This document shows, in pieces, positions 12,887-26,123 of a stretch of DNA of 64,000 bases. Origin of the DNA: Triplophysa rosa (Eukaryota; Chordata; Actinopteri; Cypriniformes; Nemacheilidae); assembly GCF_024868665.1 (NCBI RefSeq), contig NC_079912.1, positions 17,555,673-17,619,672 of the forward strand. The letters run 5' to 3'. The notes below the pieces were generated by a model that worked only from the letters and a program-made list of their open reading frames with translations, was not told the origin of the DNA and made no database searches. A program made the position numbers and the translations under genes. How positions within the stretch are numbered: the stretch's first letter is position 1; the number at the start of each line of letters is the position of its first letter.

Positions 12887-13220
12887 TTAAAGGGATAGTT
12901 GACGCAAAAACAAAAATTCTGTCATCATTTACTCACCCTATTGACATTTTAAACCTGTATGACTTTCTTTCTTCTGCAAAACACAAAAGGAGATATTTTG
13001 AAGAATGTTGGTATCCAAAAACCGTTGGTCCCCTTTGACTTCTATTGTATGGACCCAAAACCAGTGCAAGTCAATGGGGACCAGCAGTTTTTGTTTACCG
13101 ACATTCTTCAAAATATCTTACTTTGTGTTCTGCAGAAGAAAGAAAGAAAGACATACAGGTTTAAAATGTCAAGAGGGTGAGTAAATTTTGATAGAATTTT
13201 TGGATTAACTTTTCTTTTAA
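12887..13220. mobile_element. Palindromic MITE, copy 3
   Basis: Begins TTAAAGGGATAGTTGACGC and ends CTTTTCTTTTAA. Both halves and the central CAATGGGGACC/GGTCCCC stem are preserved. Confidence 0.85.
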
Positions 13221-14182
13221 GCTTTGTGAAAAGCAATTTAAAGAACTATGGATGAAAAATCTGTTTATGGAAAAGCTGACACAGTATAAAAGGTTTGATT
13301 CTTCTTTGAGGCATGTGAGCTACATTTGCAAGCTGGTTTCAGTGAGTATTAACCGAGGTGGAGAATGTATGATGCTCTTTATGTGACCTGCAGGGCTGTT
13401 GCTTCTGCTATTGCTGCCGGTCCAGCATGCAGATCTGAGCCCACGCCGCACTTCACAGCTAGAGAGGGAATCTTGTCACCACGCACCAATCCAGGCCAGC
13501 CTTTCTGTAAACACACACACACATGCGTGCACACATGTCTCCACATTCATCCATCACCACGGAAACCGCCACAGGCTTCAGTTCCCTCACAAAGACAGTT
13601 TTGACTGGAGTGCTAAGAGCCAAGATGCACACAGTCAAAATGCCAAAGATTTTACATGCCAAATTAGAAAGGGGACAAATGCTGATTTGGAACACATAAT
13701 GAGATGAAGCGATAGGAGAAGACGTGCATGAGCGTGTACTTGAGGAGAAACATCTCTCTGATCTAATCGCTCTCGTCTCTCTTTTTTTTAAGAAGGCTTA
13801 TTAATAGAGACAGTTTGTTTTGCAGTGTATGTATTGTTCTTTTTTTATATACTGTATTTGTCTTTTTCTGAAAACACAAGATTTTTAAACATTATTTTTT
13901 ATGACTGGTTATAAGCTGTCATCTTTTATTTTATATAAGGAGAAATTAAATGATAATCTTTAAGGTCTTGAATGAAATAATTTAAACAAGATGATAAAAA
14001 TGTGTTTTTGAATAAATTTTCAAGCATCCTCAAGCATTTAAAAGCGGTAAAATACCACAGTATAATTTAACAATCATTTTTGATATATATATATGATTTT
14101 TTTTCTTCAATTTTTTAGATTTACAGTGTGCCACACATAGGCCTACTGTAGATTGTAATCTACTGTAGCTGTTTTTATTTGA
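13221..14182. other. Intergenic, no gene
   Basis: Includes a short CA run (13508-13524). Overlapping frames at 13365-13707 show no domain. The remainder is AT-rich. Confidence 0.35.
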
Positions 14183-14482
14183 AAAAAGAGAATTCTGTCG
14201 TCACCCTCGTGTCATTTCAAACCTGTACGACTTTGTTTCTTCTGCAGAACACAAAAGAAGATATTTTGAAGAATGCTGGTAACCGAACCACAGCGATACA
14301 CATTCACTTGCATTGGTTTTGAGTCCATACAAGTGAATGGGCACCGCCATTGTTCGGTTACCAGCATTATTCAAAATATCTTCTTTTGTGTTCTGCAGAA
14401 GAAAAAAAGTCATACAGTTTTAAAACAGGAGGGTGAGTAAATGATGGAAAAAAAACATTTTAGGGTGAAATAACCCCTTAAG
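14183..14482. mobile_element. Palindromic MITE, copy 4
   Basis: Palindromic halves with GGTAACCGAACCACAG and the inverse TTCGGTTACCAGCATT around a CATTCACTTG/CAAGTGAATG stem. The left terminal 20-30 bp are worn. Confidence 0.85.
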
Positions 14483-16539
14483 TATGAAATGAAATACCCA
14501 TCTCTCTAGAAGTGTTACTTAACCCCTAGAGCTATTCGAACATAAACTTTTACTTGATGAGAATGTGCACTTCCCGGGTAAGGTCCTGGTCCTAGCTTTG
14601 TTTGCTTCATGGAGTGAACTGTAAGTAGCCATTATTATCATTATTTTGCATCTGCAATCGCTCAAGAAACAGCTGTTGGATTTGAGCACAATGCAAAGTG
14701 GCAGAGCCTGGAGTAGTTCTTGTTCATTCGGCTAACTCCGCTTTGACGTGATGAATTCTGGCAGGGTTTTGTGCCGAATTCCACATCTTTGACAACCGTC
14801 AGTGCCACTGACCAGCAGTCGTGCTGTTGCCATGTTTGAAGGGGAAAGAGGAAGAGAAACGTGGAATTTCTCCACCTTCTGCTTTGGGTGCCACTGGATG
14901 ACTGCCGGCTGCCAAGTCTTATGCACATCACTGGACTGTCAGCGGGTCCCGTGGTCCTGGGGTCAGCCCAACATCTGGCCCCTCTGCCTCGTCCTTTAAG
15001 GGCTGTCACTGGGCAGCATCTGTTTATAGAAGCTGGACCGATACCCCCTCTGACTGCGGCCAGGATTGGATTCGGTAACCTCCACGCTATCAACAAATCT
15101 GTGTGATGTACTGAAAATATGCTCACTCACGAATATCTCCGGATTAGTTTGACTTATTTTTAAATGTATTTTTAGTACAGGCTGTTTTATGGTGTTTTCT
15201 TTAAGGAAAAAAGATGAGGGGTTGTGCTATTTTGGGAATATAATCATGCCTTGAAGGGCATTGTCACCTGAAACCACTTCTGACAAGATATTTATTGCAC
15301 AGCATCAGGTGCCTTATTGCTTTAACAAAACCACATACTTTAAAATAATAAGGATGCAAATGTTTAATTCAATGTTTTTTGTCAACGTATGTTGAATAAT
15401 ATTTTTCCTAGGCAATAATAATAGTAAAAATATTCAACAGCTCATTTGTAGTCAATTTTTGCCTGTACAGTACAGAACGATTTTTTAAATGATTTTTCAA
15501 AATAATAAACCTGAAAAATTGTTGAAAAATGAACAATTTAAAAATGGTAAAATTACGACAAGCCCAGCACAAATTCAGTTCAAATTTAATAGGGGAGACA
15601 TTACAAAATAAAATAATACAAAAAAATTGTGACAACTAGCCCCGGTCTCCCATATACAGTATATTCAATATTTGCTAAGATGTTATCTTACTCGTTAAAA
15701 TATGTAAACGGATCAGATATACGACATACCAGAGAGATACTATTTTCAAATCTCTTTTTATTTGTATATTCATTCACTTTCATAACCCTGAAAAAAATCA
15801 GGTCACATGACTGTCACTGTTTGTCATAAAGCAAAGTTTCCGTTTGGGGTAAACTGGAGGCTTCGCAGCCCCAGAAGGGTCATGGCAGAAATTATTGAAC
15901 AAGGGTTGAGTGACAGAGAGCGCTGGCTCAGGGATCAAGCAGATGTTGCAATCATAAAGAAACACACAAGCCCTGAATTAAATATGAAGCCTTAAGGCAT
16001 AAAAGCAGGTCTGTAAAAAGACGTACAAGGTTTTCTACTGCAACAGCAGCGCAGATTAATTGTAGTGTCCTGTACATTTAAGCAAATCTCTGTGAACATA
16101 AATGTTTGGATTATACAAAATAACTGTAGTTATGTCTCTGGATGTAATTCTTGAACACTTTATTTCAAGCAGACAGCTGTTCTCAACATATTGCATATTC
16201 ATTATTCAAATGACAGGGATCCCTGGACAGCCCCTGTTATGTCAAAAGGTTTTAAGCATTTACTTTGGGCACAGAGATGAAATTTGTGAAAAGGCAAAGA
16301 ACTTGACAGAATCTCCGCAGAACATGGTTTTACCAGGAAATGATTTGTTAACCAATCATTTTTCTGTGTTGTGGCATGTTTGCAGAGCAGAGCCACGCTG
16401 TGAGATCTGTGAATGTTTTATTGTAGAACAGCCGGGTGATTAAATTATATTTCATAGAAAAGAAAAAAAAAGCTTTTCCTGGAGATAGTAATCACAACAA
16501 ATACTGTAAGATAATCAAAATAAAAACAAAACTAATCTT
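14483..16539. other. Intergenic; candidate conserved block at 14690-15110
   Basis: The block at 14690-15110 is GC-balanced and non-repetitive and is open in several frames on both strands (up to 154 codons). No frame shows a domain, codon bias or splice signals, so I read it as non-coding, possibly regulatory. The rest is AT-rich. Confidence 0.3.
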
Positions 16540-16714
16540 TAGAGATAGTTAACCCAAAAATGAAAATTCTGTCATCATTTCTTCACCCTCTTGTCATTTC
16601 AAACCTGAATAAGTTTCTTTCTTCCGCAAAACACAAAAGAAGTATCTAAAAATAAATGACAAAAGGGTGAATAAATGATGATGGAATTTTCATTTTGATT
16701 GAACTATACCTTTA
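16540..16714. mobile_element. Palindromic MITE, copy 5 (internally deleted)
   Basis: Both termini are present (GAGATAGTTAACCC and GAACTATACCTTTA) but the central stem is missing, leaving about 175 bp. Confidence 0.8.
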
Positions 16715-16786
16715 AACTCAAGACAGGGAAGTAAGAAATGAAGTCTTTACAAACATTTTCTATTCGTATAGTGATAAAACTTTTTA

Positions 16787-17051
16787 CCGCTATGACTTTC
16801 TTTCTTCTGCAGAACACAAATAAAAATATTTTTAAAAAATGTTGGTAACAGAAAACCACTGGTCCCCATTGACTTGCATTGGTTTTGTGTCCATACAATA
16901 GAAGTCAATGGGGACCAACGGTTTTTGGTTACCAGCATTTTTCAAAATATCTTTTTCTGTGTTTTGCAGAAGAAAATCACAGGTTTAAAATGACAACCAG
17001 GTGAGTAAATTATGACAGAATTTTCATTCTAAAAGTGAACTATTACTTTAA
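16787..17051. mobile_element. Palindromic MITE, copy 6
   Basis: Begins within the left half (ATGACTTTCTTTCTTCTGCA), about 70 bp after copy 5, and ends GTGAACTATTACTTTAAAG. The central GGTCCCCATTGACTT / AAGTCAATGGGGACC stem is almost perfect. Confidence 0.8.
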
Positions 17052-18189
17052 AGTTACTTTTTCATCAGGGATCTTGCATGCTTCTATTTAGTCATTCAAA
17101 GTCTGTGGCGTTTTGCCAACAAGACGACTCGTGTGTGCCTCCATCTCAATAAAGCAGCATCAACAAAGTCAGGGTCAGGGCCAGATGGGTGATGTAAGAA
17201 TCAACACACTCCCCGAAATCACATTTGCTTTGCAAAGAAGGGAACTTACAGAAGAAAACAATGGCGTTGTGCATTCTTGGCAGCGACTGGCAGGGTGCCA
17301 CTGACAAAAGCAAATGTGATTAAATTTTAGTGGGATGGCTAGAGTCTCCGCAATCATCAGTGAGCTCCAGCTAAAGAGAGATGACACATAAATTACTCTG
17401 CCTCTTTGCCTGTAATGGGACTCGTCACTGTGTGGAAGTATCTCGCACGCAGAGTAAATGACAAGAATGTTCACAGCTAATAGACTAACAATTTGCCAAA
17501 GCATCACCATCGTTAGGATCGAAATCATAGAGGGCCAAAGTGATCATCTCCTCTAAATGATCTTTTTCTGAAACCGGGGAAAGCATCCAGTGCTATGATT
17601 GAAATTTCGAATCGTCAAGTGTTTTCTAAACGCGTGACATTTAGTTAGACAGTGAAATGTCAAATTTTGGATGGAAATGAGAAGAAATATGATATTTCCA
17701 TCCATTTGCATTTGTAACCCTCTGAATGTGTGTGTGTGTGTGTGTGTGTATGGCTGAGTCTGTCTATGTTTTGGCGTGTTACGTGTCGGCAGTGTGTGGG
17801 AAAGAGTCTTGGTTGTGTTCGTATGCGGACAGACCCCTGGGGAGTGACATTTTCCAGAAGCAGACGCAGGACAGCAGTGTGACTGTTTGGATCTAGTGGC
17901 CGGTTGCCACATTTAATGTCACACACCTCTTCTGCTCAGAATCTGTTATGGAAAAGAGTCAACACCCTTTCAACAGACACTTCTCTGAGCAATATTGGGC
18001 ACTTTTGGTCTTACACGAAGAGCGTGTTGCAGTGTTCCTGTAATTCAGATTACAACGGCACAGTCATGGGTTTGATTCTTGAAGAATGCATGGCATGGAG
18101 GAATTAAATATATTTCTTAAATGAATTTTAAGTTACTTTGGATAAAACAACTGCTGAAGAAAACAATTCTGTAAAAAATGATCTTGAAT
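17052..18189. other. Intergenic, with (TG)n at 17727-17749
   Basis: No gene. The sequence at 17100-17560 is complex. A TG microsatellite lies at 17727-17749. A degraded LINE/SINE tail (TTACTTTGGATAAAAC) is near 18130. Confidence 0.35.
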
Positions 18190-18486
18190 TGAAATTGAAA
18201 ATTCAGTCAATATTTACTCACCCTCGAGTAATGCCAAATCTGTATAAATGTCTTTGCTCTGATCAACACAGAGAGAGATATTTGGATATTTGAATGCCTG
18301 TAACCGAACAGTTCTTGGCCACCATTGACGACCATAGTAGGAAAAAATACTATGGTAATGCCTCAGAACGGTTTGCTTTCCTACATTCTTCAAAATATCT
18401 TCTTATAACAGAACAAAGACATCTATACAGAGCAACTCAAGGGTAAATGAAGACAGAACTCATTTTTGGGTGAACCGTTCCTTTAA
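18190..18486. mobile_element. Palindromic MITE, copy 7 (diverged)
   Basis: Left half TTTACTCACCCTCGAG, central CCATAGTAGGAAAAAATACTATGG, right half CTTCAAAATATCTTCTTA, ending GGGTGAACCGTTCCTTTAA. It belongs to a subfamily different from copies 1-6. Confidence 0.8.
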
Positions 18487-19349
18487 GTTTTAAGATTAAG
18501 ATTAAAATTTTATAACGTTCAGAATTCCATAAGAGAAATAAAATCGTCCACATACAATTGCTAACAGTAAAAATAGTTCGTAGTGTAATAGTGTAGAGAA
18601 ATTAAATAAATCAAACATTTAAACACATTTAAAAATTTTGATTTTAAATCAGATCATGTAAGCAGTTTTGTGTAAAGGTTGGGTTTCGTAATAAAAAAAT
18701 GAACATAACGTCTGACATGAACATAATGGAAGTCTACGAGTTCCAAGTGTGTGTTGTAAGGGTTCATAAGGGTGAACAGCGGTGTGTAAATTCCTTGGCA
18801 GCGTGAGATATAGACTTGTGATCCTCTGATCTGTGACTATGTCTGAGCCTGTAAATATCATGTGATTAATCAAGACGGTTTGTTCTGCACACGGCTCCTC
18901 CAGTCACCTTCACAGCTGGGAGAACAGAGCTGCCTGTTTGCCTGGATTTGTTTCAGTTTCGTCTGCCCGCAGCTTATTTCATTTAATAGCCCTTAAATCT
19001 GCTGCACTCTTTACTGTCTCAGTCGTCCTGGTTTCCTCCACCCGTCTGTGTCGCACTATGTTGACCATGTCACATGTGTTTTGTGCTTTGATTTTTATTA
19101 TTTTATCCATGCACATCTTAAATGTGTCTTCAACCTCTGCTGTCACAGGGCATTTTTTCCGCACACGGATACTTTTGTCAGGGTTGTGAGGTTAAGGAGA
19201 CTATTTTTTCTTTTATGTAATTGGCTCTTGCTAATAAACTGTTGCACTTTAATAGCACATATCCCACAATTCCAAGAGTCAACACTGGTAAACAAGCGTG
19301 ATAAAAGAGTATTTTAACTCACAAGTATATTTTCAAATATATGTTCTTT
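18487..19349. other. Intergenic, no gene
   Basis: AT-rich to 18650, then ordinary complex sequence. Frames at 18938-19317 overlap on both strands and have no recognised domain. Confidence 0.35.
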
Positions 19350-19645
19350 ATCAGAGTGTTTTACTTTGGAAAAAAATGACTTAGTTTTACTACATTATGA
19401 AGCATACCCTATTTCATACATTTTCTCCACATTTTTTTAATAATTTATTTTCCCTCAACTAAAATTAAGTAAAAATAATTGAGTAAACGTAATTAAGTAC
19501 TAGACTTTTTTAATGTACTTAAGTATTAAAGGTACAAAATCAACATGTGTTTATCAAATTTAGTGGCATAAAAAGTATATGATGCTTTATAATGTAGTAA
19601 AAGGAAGTAACAACACTCAAGTACCTTAGACCTCTGATAAAATAT
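19350..19645. repeat. Degraded repeat rich in AAGTAC / GTACTT
   Basis: Contains AATTGAGTAAACGTAATTAAG, TGTACTTAAGTATTAAAGG and CTCAAGTACCTTAGACCTC. These look like worn pieces of the fish hAT MITE type with GAGTAAAGTACTT cores. No clean ends were found. Confidence 0.35.
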
Positions 19646-20155
19646 AAGTAAAACAATTTTGATTATCATTCTAACTATGTTCAGTTTTTATTTTGAATTT
19701 CTGTAGGTCTTTTATTTGGAAGGTTTCTTCTCTCTTTTCACTTGTTGATAGATTTATACTCCAACTCTGATTACACCCACCTGTGCTTTGTTTGTTGATG
19801 CAATGTTTGTATACAGTAGAGTCGAATGTGTGTAAAACCTAAAACGCTGACTAAACCAAGTTTTGTATCAAGGTATATTTTAGGAAACTGGACTGCCATC
19901 AATAACGTAATAACCTAAAGCAACTTTAGATAAACCCAAGTGAATATTTAATGACTCCAATGCTCCATTCTCTTTATAAATGAGAATTTTTAGGCTGTCA
20001 ACCAACTGCAGTAACGTTACTTCGCGCACAGGATTGATATCATGAGCAGCATTGAATATTATATCCCCTCTCTTGGTAAGTGTTAAGATTAAGTCATGTT
20101 TATTTGTATAGTATGGAGCCCCAAGCCGTTTGTGTATCAGAATTTCTTTTATAGC

Positions 20156-20192
<37 letters not shown>

Positions 20193-20598
20193 AAATGTAC
20201 ATGTTTCTAGTTATGCCAAGACTATTTTGTTGGGCAGTTCTTCAAATATTGTTATGGATGTTTGGGCCTTGAAGTGAAAAAGTTGTGATGCACTGTTTTA
20301 AAGGGATAAAACAATATGGTGATAAAACAATATGACAAATATTTTAAAATATGTTTAAGTTGCTTTCTTGCTAAACCTGCAATGAGTTCGAGAAGAACCT
20401 GGCTTTAAAATATATAATTTTCCTCTTATATTTTTTAACCAAGATTTCCCGTTAGTGGCTCCTGTATAGTGCTTTGCACAATACATATAATTTTAAAGCA
20501 GATTTAAGAAAAGGCGTTCATCATATCATTTTTGTGTGTATGCTTTAGGGGTCTTTATTTCACTCAAACTGTTGTTATTCACTAAACATACTTGCGAT
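19646..20598. other. Intergenic, with (TA)n microsatellite at 20157-20192
   Basis: A TA run passes into a short CACACA run at 20157-20200. No gene. Confidence 0.4.
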
Positions 20599-21063
20599 CA
20601 GTGTTGGGGAAGTTACTCTGAAAAAGTAATGAATTACTAGTTACTAATTACATATTCAATAGTGTAATTAGATTACTGTACAAATTACTCTCTCCAAAAA
20701 GTATTTAATTACATATTACTCATTACTTTCTATATCCTATATCAACCTAGATTAGTTAAGAAGTGATTCAAGGATAGACATAAAATGGCTCTTTTAATTC
20801 ATTCAAATAAATTACAGTATATAACAAATAGTATTACAAATGTGAGAATTGTACATTAAAGCACAGATTTTAAAGATTGACTTTGAATTTTGATATCAAT
20901 TGCACACACACATATTAAACAAAGTATTTAGTTTAATTACATCAGAAGTAACTGTAATTCAATTACAGAAAATATTTGAGTAATCCCTTACCTTACTTTT
21001 TCAAGGGAAAAGTAATTTAATTACAGTAACTAATTACTTAGTAACTAGTTACACCCAACACTG
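20599..21063. mobile_element. hAT MITE with perfect 8-bp target duplication
   Basis: Begins CAGTGTTGGGGAAGTTACT and ends with the inverse AGTTACACCCAACACTG. It is flanked by identical CTTGCGAT octamers at 20591-20598 and 21064-21071. The 465-bp body is AT-rich and made of TAATTAC-type repeats, with no coding frame. The perfect duplication fixes both ends and the hAT class, and suggests a younger insertion than the element at 1114. Confidence 0.95.
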
Positions 21064-21071
21064 CTTGCGAT

Positions 21072-23555
21072 CTATACAAATATCGCTTTTAAAATCTAAA
21101 TAGCACACTTGGGCCTATGCCTGTTAAGACGACACGCACCCAGAGCCTAAAAAGTATCTTCTCCTCTCTGACTGTTTGACAAATGCCCTGTCATCTCCCA
21201 CTGCCTTTATCTCCCAATTACCCCTTTTCAAACCAGTTCACTTGGAAAATGCAGTCGGATGGCACGGGTTACTCTACGAGGGTGAGCGATTCGCCTGATT
21301 GCTGAAACCTCTACGATGTAGCAGTGATTGTCATTCTAAGACGGTGCAGGGGAACATGTATGTCAGCTTAATCAAGACATTAAAGCTAGTGCCTGTCCGG
21401 CAAGATGCAAAACCCTGACCTGTCGAGGAAAATACTTCTCTAATTGGTTTTGTGTGGTGGTGCTGCCCTGTCGTCCCCCGCCCATCCGTCAACCCCACAC
21501 ACTTCTAGTGCACATCAATGTCGGTAGAGCCAGAAATCTCCTTAACAAGCCCTACGTTACATAAACACTCCTTTTATGTTGAAAGTCTAAGTAAAGTTCG
21601 TACTGAGAGGTTGTGTGTTGGTAACAATAGATAACCTGGAAATGTGTCCAAACTGTCTAGCTACTGTATGCTAATTTTGACAGTATCGCAGCTTGACCGT
21701 GGAGCGATGGAATTAAGTTCTTGAGAATTTGAAAGGGGCGTGAGGGTGGATGACAGGCCCTGGTGAAATATGCCAGCGCTGCCCTTCTTCAGGTTAAGAT
21801 CAGGGAGAAAATGCAAATTTATTGGATGTGCTCACAGAGGTCATGAGACTAACTATTTATCACCCGACCTCCCAACAATGATCAAATACTTCTTAAGTTA
21901 TTGTTCTGTTTTGCTTTGTTGTTATAGATGTTTTGCTAGTGGCATTTTGTCAAAACAAGAAGCATTTCGTCAATACTACCATTTTAGAATCAGTTTGGAA
22001 ATTTTATAGTACGGTTCACCATTTAAGCGTTGCAACTTCTTCAGGAGGATTTAATGTATGTATGTATACATTTTGTCACCATACATGACGTTTACAGGTA
22101 ATTTTTTTCTTATAAAATGACAGTTATGATAGTTTAGAAATGCAAAAAACTTGCGGCATTACCTGCTATCATATCTTGTATTAACAAGCATTATTTGCTA
22201 TGTTGACAATTAATTTTGATGAAGTACAAGTGCCAAGATGTAATGTCTTGTATTAAGATGCTCTTATATGAAGATGTCTTCTCAAAGTGATTTAATATCT
22301 GTTCTAAAATATGCATGACATCAGCCATAGTCATTAGGTTTTCAATTAATTGTCATATTTTATTTACTCTAATCATTTCCGATTACAATTACTAAATAGC
22401 CGAGCTGTTTAGGTCAGTGTATGCGAACGCGTCATTGAGATACAGTATGCGACTCATGTTGGAATATGCAGATAATAGGTTGTTGAATGATCATTTAAAG
22501 ACGGTATTAGCGTGCACTCATGTCGAGCATTCAACATGCTTTATTTTTAATCTGCCTCATTACTGATGATAAATTATGTCTTAATTATAACGATAAACAC
22601 TCAGTGTAAATGAATGAGGTGTATCTGACAGGAGGACTAATTTGCTAATAATCATCACCCTGAGAATAAATTCTGACACTTCTCGTTTTGCTTTACATGT
22701 TAGACATGTCTCTTTTGTATTGTGATGTCATAGTAGAGGAATTTGTAAACGTGTTACTTGACAGAATGTTAGAATCATTGTTTCTACAGTATGGTGGTAT
22801 ACAATAGAATTTTAGAATCACTGTATATGTAAATGCACACACAGTATATGATTCTACAGCTTTTAAACTGGGAATAAAATAAAATCTCAGACCTTGTTGC
22901 ACTTCAATCACACAAAAAGTCCTCTACACAAAATCCCCATGTCACTCTATTGACAAGCTAAAGTGCTCAGATAAGCCTTGATTCATGGCGCTATGCCTTG
23001 GAGTAAACCGCAGCCGGCCGATCCAGCGATAAACGTGAGCCGAGGAGACGTGGAGCTCATCCGTTAAAATATACAGCTCGGGCTGCTCGGCAGCAGACCA
23101 CTCGTAAGACGGGACAAGGGTGGGTGACCTTGAACCATTAACTGTTCCTGCTAATTGACTAATAATAAAATGTTTTTATTGTGCAAAAAAAAGCCTTTAG
23201 GGTAATTGAATTTTCCCGACTTTGTGGTTGGTCCAGATTTTTGCTGAGGTTGTAAAACATGACTCTTAATTGGCATAATGTAAAAGATTACTGCGGTAAC
23301 TGCCCTCCTTTCCCACAGCGCCCGCTCTGCCAAACTTTACATTGAAATCAACCTCATTAAGCTGCAAATTACAACAAGCAAACTGATTGGTCCTCATTAG
23401 CGCTGACTGATCCTTGGCTGGATTGACAGCCTTATATTTTTTAATTAACTACACCTCACATTTAATCAGTCTAATAGCAGGTGTTCATTTTTCGTGTGTG
23501 TGAAATTGACAGGAGCGAAAAGGTGACACTAGGCCAGACTTTCAACAAGTCCTCC
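21072..23555. other. Intergenic; two candidate conserved blocks
   Basis: No gene. 21110-21500 and 22910-23560 are balanced, non-repetitive and motif-rich; the second has TTTTTTAATTAACTACACC and TTTAATCAGTCTAATAGC homeodomain-like cores. 21500-22900 is AT-rich. Confidence 0.3.
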
Positions 23556-23853
23556 TTAAAGGTCTAGTTTACCCCGAAATAAAACTTTTCATCATTTACT
23601 CGCCCTCATGACTTTTGTTCCTCTGTAGAACATAATAGATAGATATTTAAAAGATAAATATTTAAAAAAATAGAAGAGAGAACCAAACCATTGCCCCCCA
23701 TTGTCTTCTATTGTACGGACACAAAACCACTGAGACATTCCTCAAAATATCTTTTGGATTCCACAGAAGAAAGAGTCATGTTCAGTTTTCAAATGATGTG
23801 AGGGTGAATAAATAAAACAGAATATCTAGTTTTGGCTGAACTGTCCCTTTAAG
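23556..23853. mobile_element. Palindromic MITE, copy 8 (diverged)
   Basis: Begins TTAAAGGTCTAGTTTACCCC and ends GAACTGTCCCTTTAAGG. The left half is disrupted by a small AT-rich expansion near 23640. Confidence 0.8.
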
Positions 23854-24698
23854 GAAATATTCAAAATATTGTGCTATATCTGATGTATGCACACTGTGCA
23901 AATTTTGTATCTACAAAAATACCCAGAGGACCCGTTACTCTTGCCAAATTTTAGTGGGCTCTGTACTGTATCCCATAAGTATCCCATAATGCAATGCACT
24001 CGTCCTGACCCTTCAGTCTGAGAAATGAACAGCTGTGGTTTAACTTTGTGTTCTTGAATGTGATTCATAATCAGATAACAGCAAGATTAAAGAAGGCCAA
24101 TAAATGCCTTGATTAAACTTTTCTATTTTGTTTTGTCACGGTTACCTCTCGTTCTGCTGCTTGAAAAACTGTGATGTTAGCTGAGCCCTGAAGGCAAGCA
24201 CTCAAAATGCATCAATCTCACATGAAGCTTTGCTTCCATGCCAGCAAATGTACATTTTGTAACTGTGTACTAAAATGTACACTTTTGTGCTTTGTACTTT
24301 GTAAATGACCTGTTTATAAAATGTATAAGCCCTTTGGACATGGATTCCCAGCGTGACGCAAACTACAGTAAAGATCAGGCTGTATAGTCTATGACACGCT
24401 GTGCCATACATAACGGGGACTGATGGCTCTTCTGATAGGGTGTCAGTTAGGGTGTGTGTTAAGGTAAGGTTGCCGGGCCAGGCTCCCGGTCTCATTACGG
24501 CACATTTAGTTTGCTCTGCCATTGTGTGCTTGTGAGCAGTTGCTTCGTATCTTTTATAAACAGTAATGCAATAGCCAAATGAAAAAGATAAATCCATTAT
24601 TTTGTCAGCTGGACTGGATAAACGGTAATGTTATAGTATGTGCCGATATACAATTTTCATATCACGGTAATTTCAAGGAAGCATCTTTATTGTTGTTC

Positions 24699-24964
24699 TT
24701 AAAGGTACAGTTCACCCAAAAGTGAAAATTCTGTCATTTACTCACCCTCGACTCGTTCCAAATCTGGATAAATTTCTTTGCTCCGAACACAGAGAAAGAT
24801 ATTTGGAAGAATGCTTGTAACCAAACAGTTCTCGGCCTTTGACTACCATAGGAAAAATCACAATGGTAGTCAAACGTGCCCCTTTTTCTATATTCTTCAA
24901 AATATCTTCTTTTGTGTTCAACAGAACAAAGAAATTTGTACAGCAATTTTTCCTACTACTATAG
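24699..24964. mobile_element. Palindromic MITE, copy 9 (right end truncated)
   Basis: Begins TTAAAGGTACAGTTCACCC. The central CTACCATAGG/CAATGGTAG stem and the inverse CTTCAAAATATCTTCTTTTG are present, but the right terminal repeat is lost. Closest to copy 7. Confidence 0.8.
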
Positions 24965-25723
24965 AAGAACTGCGACGATATGGACGGCATGATGCTTTTC
25001 ATACAGACAGAAGATCTCATGATCATCTCACTCTTCCTCTTGTTAAAGTTCCCCACAGAAAGGCCACAACTAAAACCGCCCAAGGTACTCAATAATACTA
25101 AATGCTCATAAACAGGACAGCATCGGTTTATCACAAACGTGCTGTGAATCAGGCAGCTGCAGTACAACGCATCATCCATCATTTCCTTCCCAGTAGAGTA
25201 ACTGTGTATTGATGTTGCAACTGTAGTTTTCAAACCATATTTATGCAGTTGTAGTATTGTGGTCTGATTTAATATAGTCACACCTCTATGAGATCACAGC
25301 GTTTGGTTTTACGGTGTTTGAAGCGTGCGCTCGGAAGGAGGGGCTGTGTTTATGGGCTGATCCCTTGACATGCCCTAAATTGCCTTGTTTGCTCAGCACA
25401 TGCACAGAAACAGATGCTGCTTCACTGCGCCGGGTCATTCACTTCATCTCCTGGTGCTTAGTGGAAGACCTCCCTGGTTACCCTTCTTCTCTCACGCACA
25501 ACTACAGTCGTGTAAAATTACTATCGTAGACACACACATGTATGTGTGTTTACCTGGTTAATGGGGACATTTTATAGAATAATTGCTGTTTTTCGATACA
25601 GATTACTATAGAATATAGAATGCATATTACTATAGAAGTTTAGGAAAAATTCTGGATAATGAATGCATCCAGTGACTTCCATTATTTACTTATTACTGTC
25701 TGGATTTCTTCAAGCCTGATGTG
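24965..25723. other. Intergenic, no gene
   Basis: A 179-codon minus-strand frame crossing 24742-25281 is largely the translated MITE, so it is not a gene. Confidence 0.4.
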
Positions 25724-26123
25724 TTAAAGGTCCAGTGTATGAAATTTAGCGGCATCTAGCGGTGATGTTGTGAACTGCAACCAACGCCTCACTCCACCCC
25801 TCCCTTTCCAAGCACTATGGCGGCTGTCACAGGGCTACAATGTGGTCACGTTTCGCTTCTTTGCCGAAGAAGATGATGAATTAACAAAACACGCTCTGTC
25901 GAGCAGTTTGTCCGTTTAGGGCTTCTGTAGAAACAACATGGTGAATTCCATGCAAGGGGACCCGTGGTGTGTGTAGATAGAAATCGCTCATTCTAATGTA
26001 ATAAAAACATAACACTTCATCATGTAAGGTCTTTATACACCTCTGAAGACGTAGTTACGAACAGTATATTATATTGCATTTCTGTCAGTAGATCCTCCGA
26101 AAAATTACACACAGCACCTTTAA
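25724..26123. mobile_element. Interspersed DNA element with TTAAAGGT ends, copy A
   Basis: Begins TTAAAGGTCCAGTGTATGAA and ends GCACCTTTAA. It shares the internal blocks ATGAAATTTAGCG, CATCTAG, GTAGAAACAACATGG and GAATTCCATG with the copy at 62503. The ends are inverted relatives, so a cut-and-paste MITE is likely. Confidence 0.75.

Noticed and set aside
14662..15126. 154-codon minus-strand frame with overlapping frames on the other strand
   Set aside because: No domain, no splice context, equally open on both strands; compositional.
24742..25281. 179-codon minus-strand frame
   Set aside because: Much of it translates a palindromic MITE (24699-24964), and the remainder has no domain.
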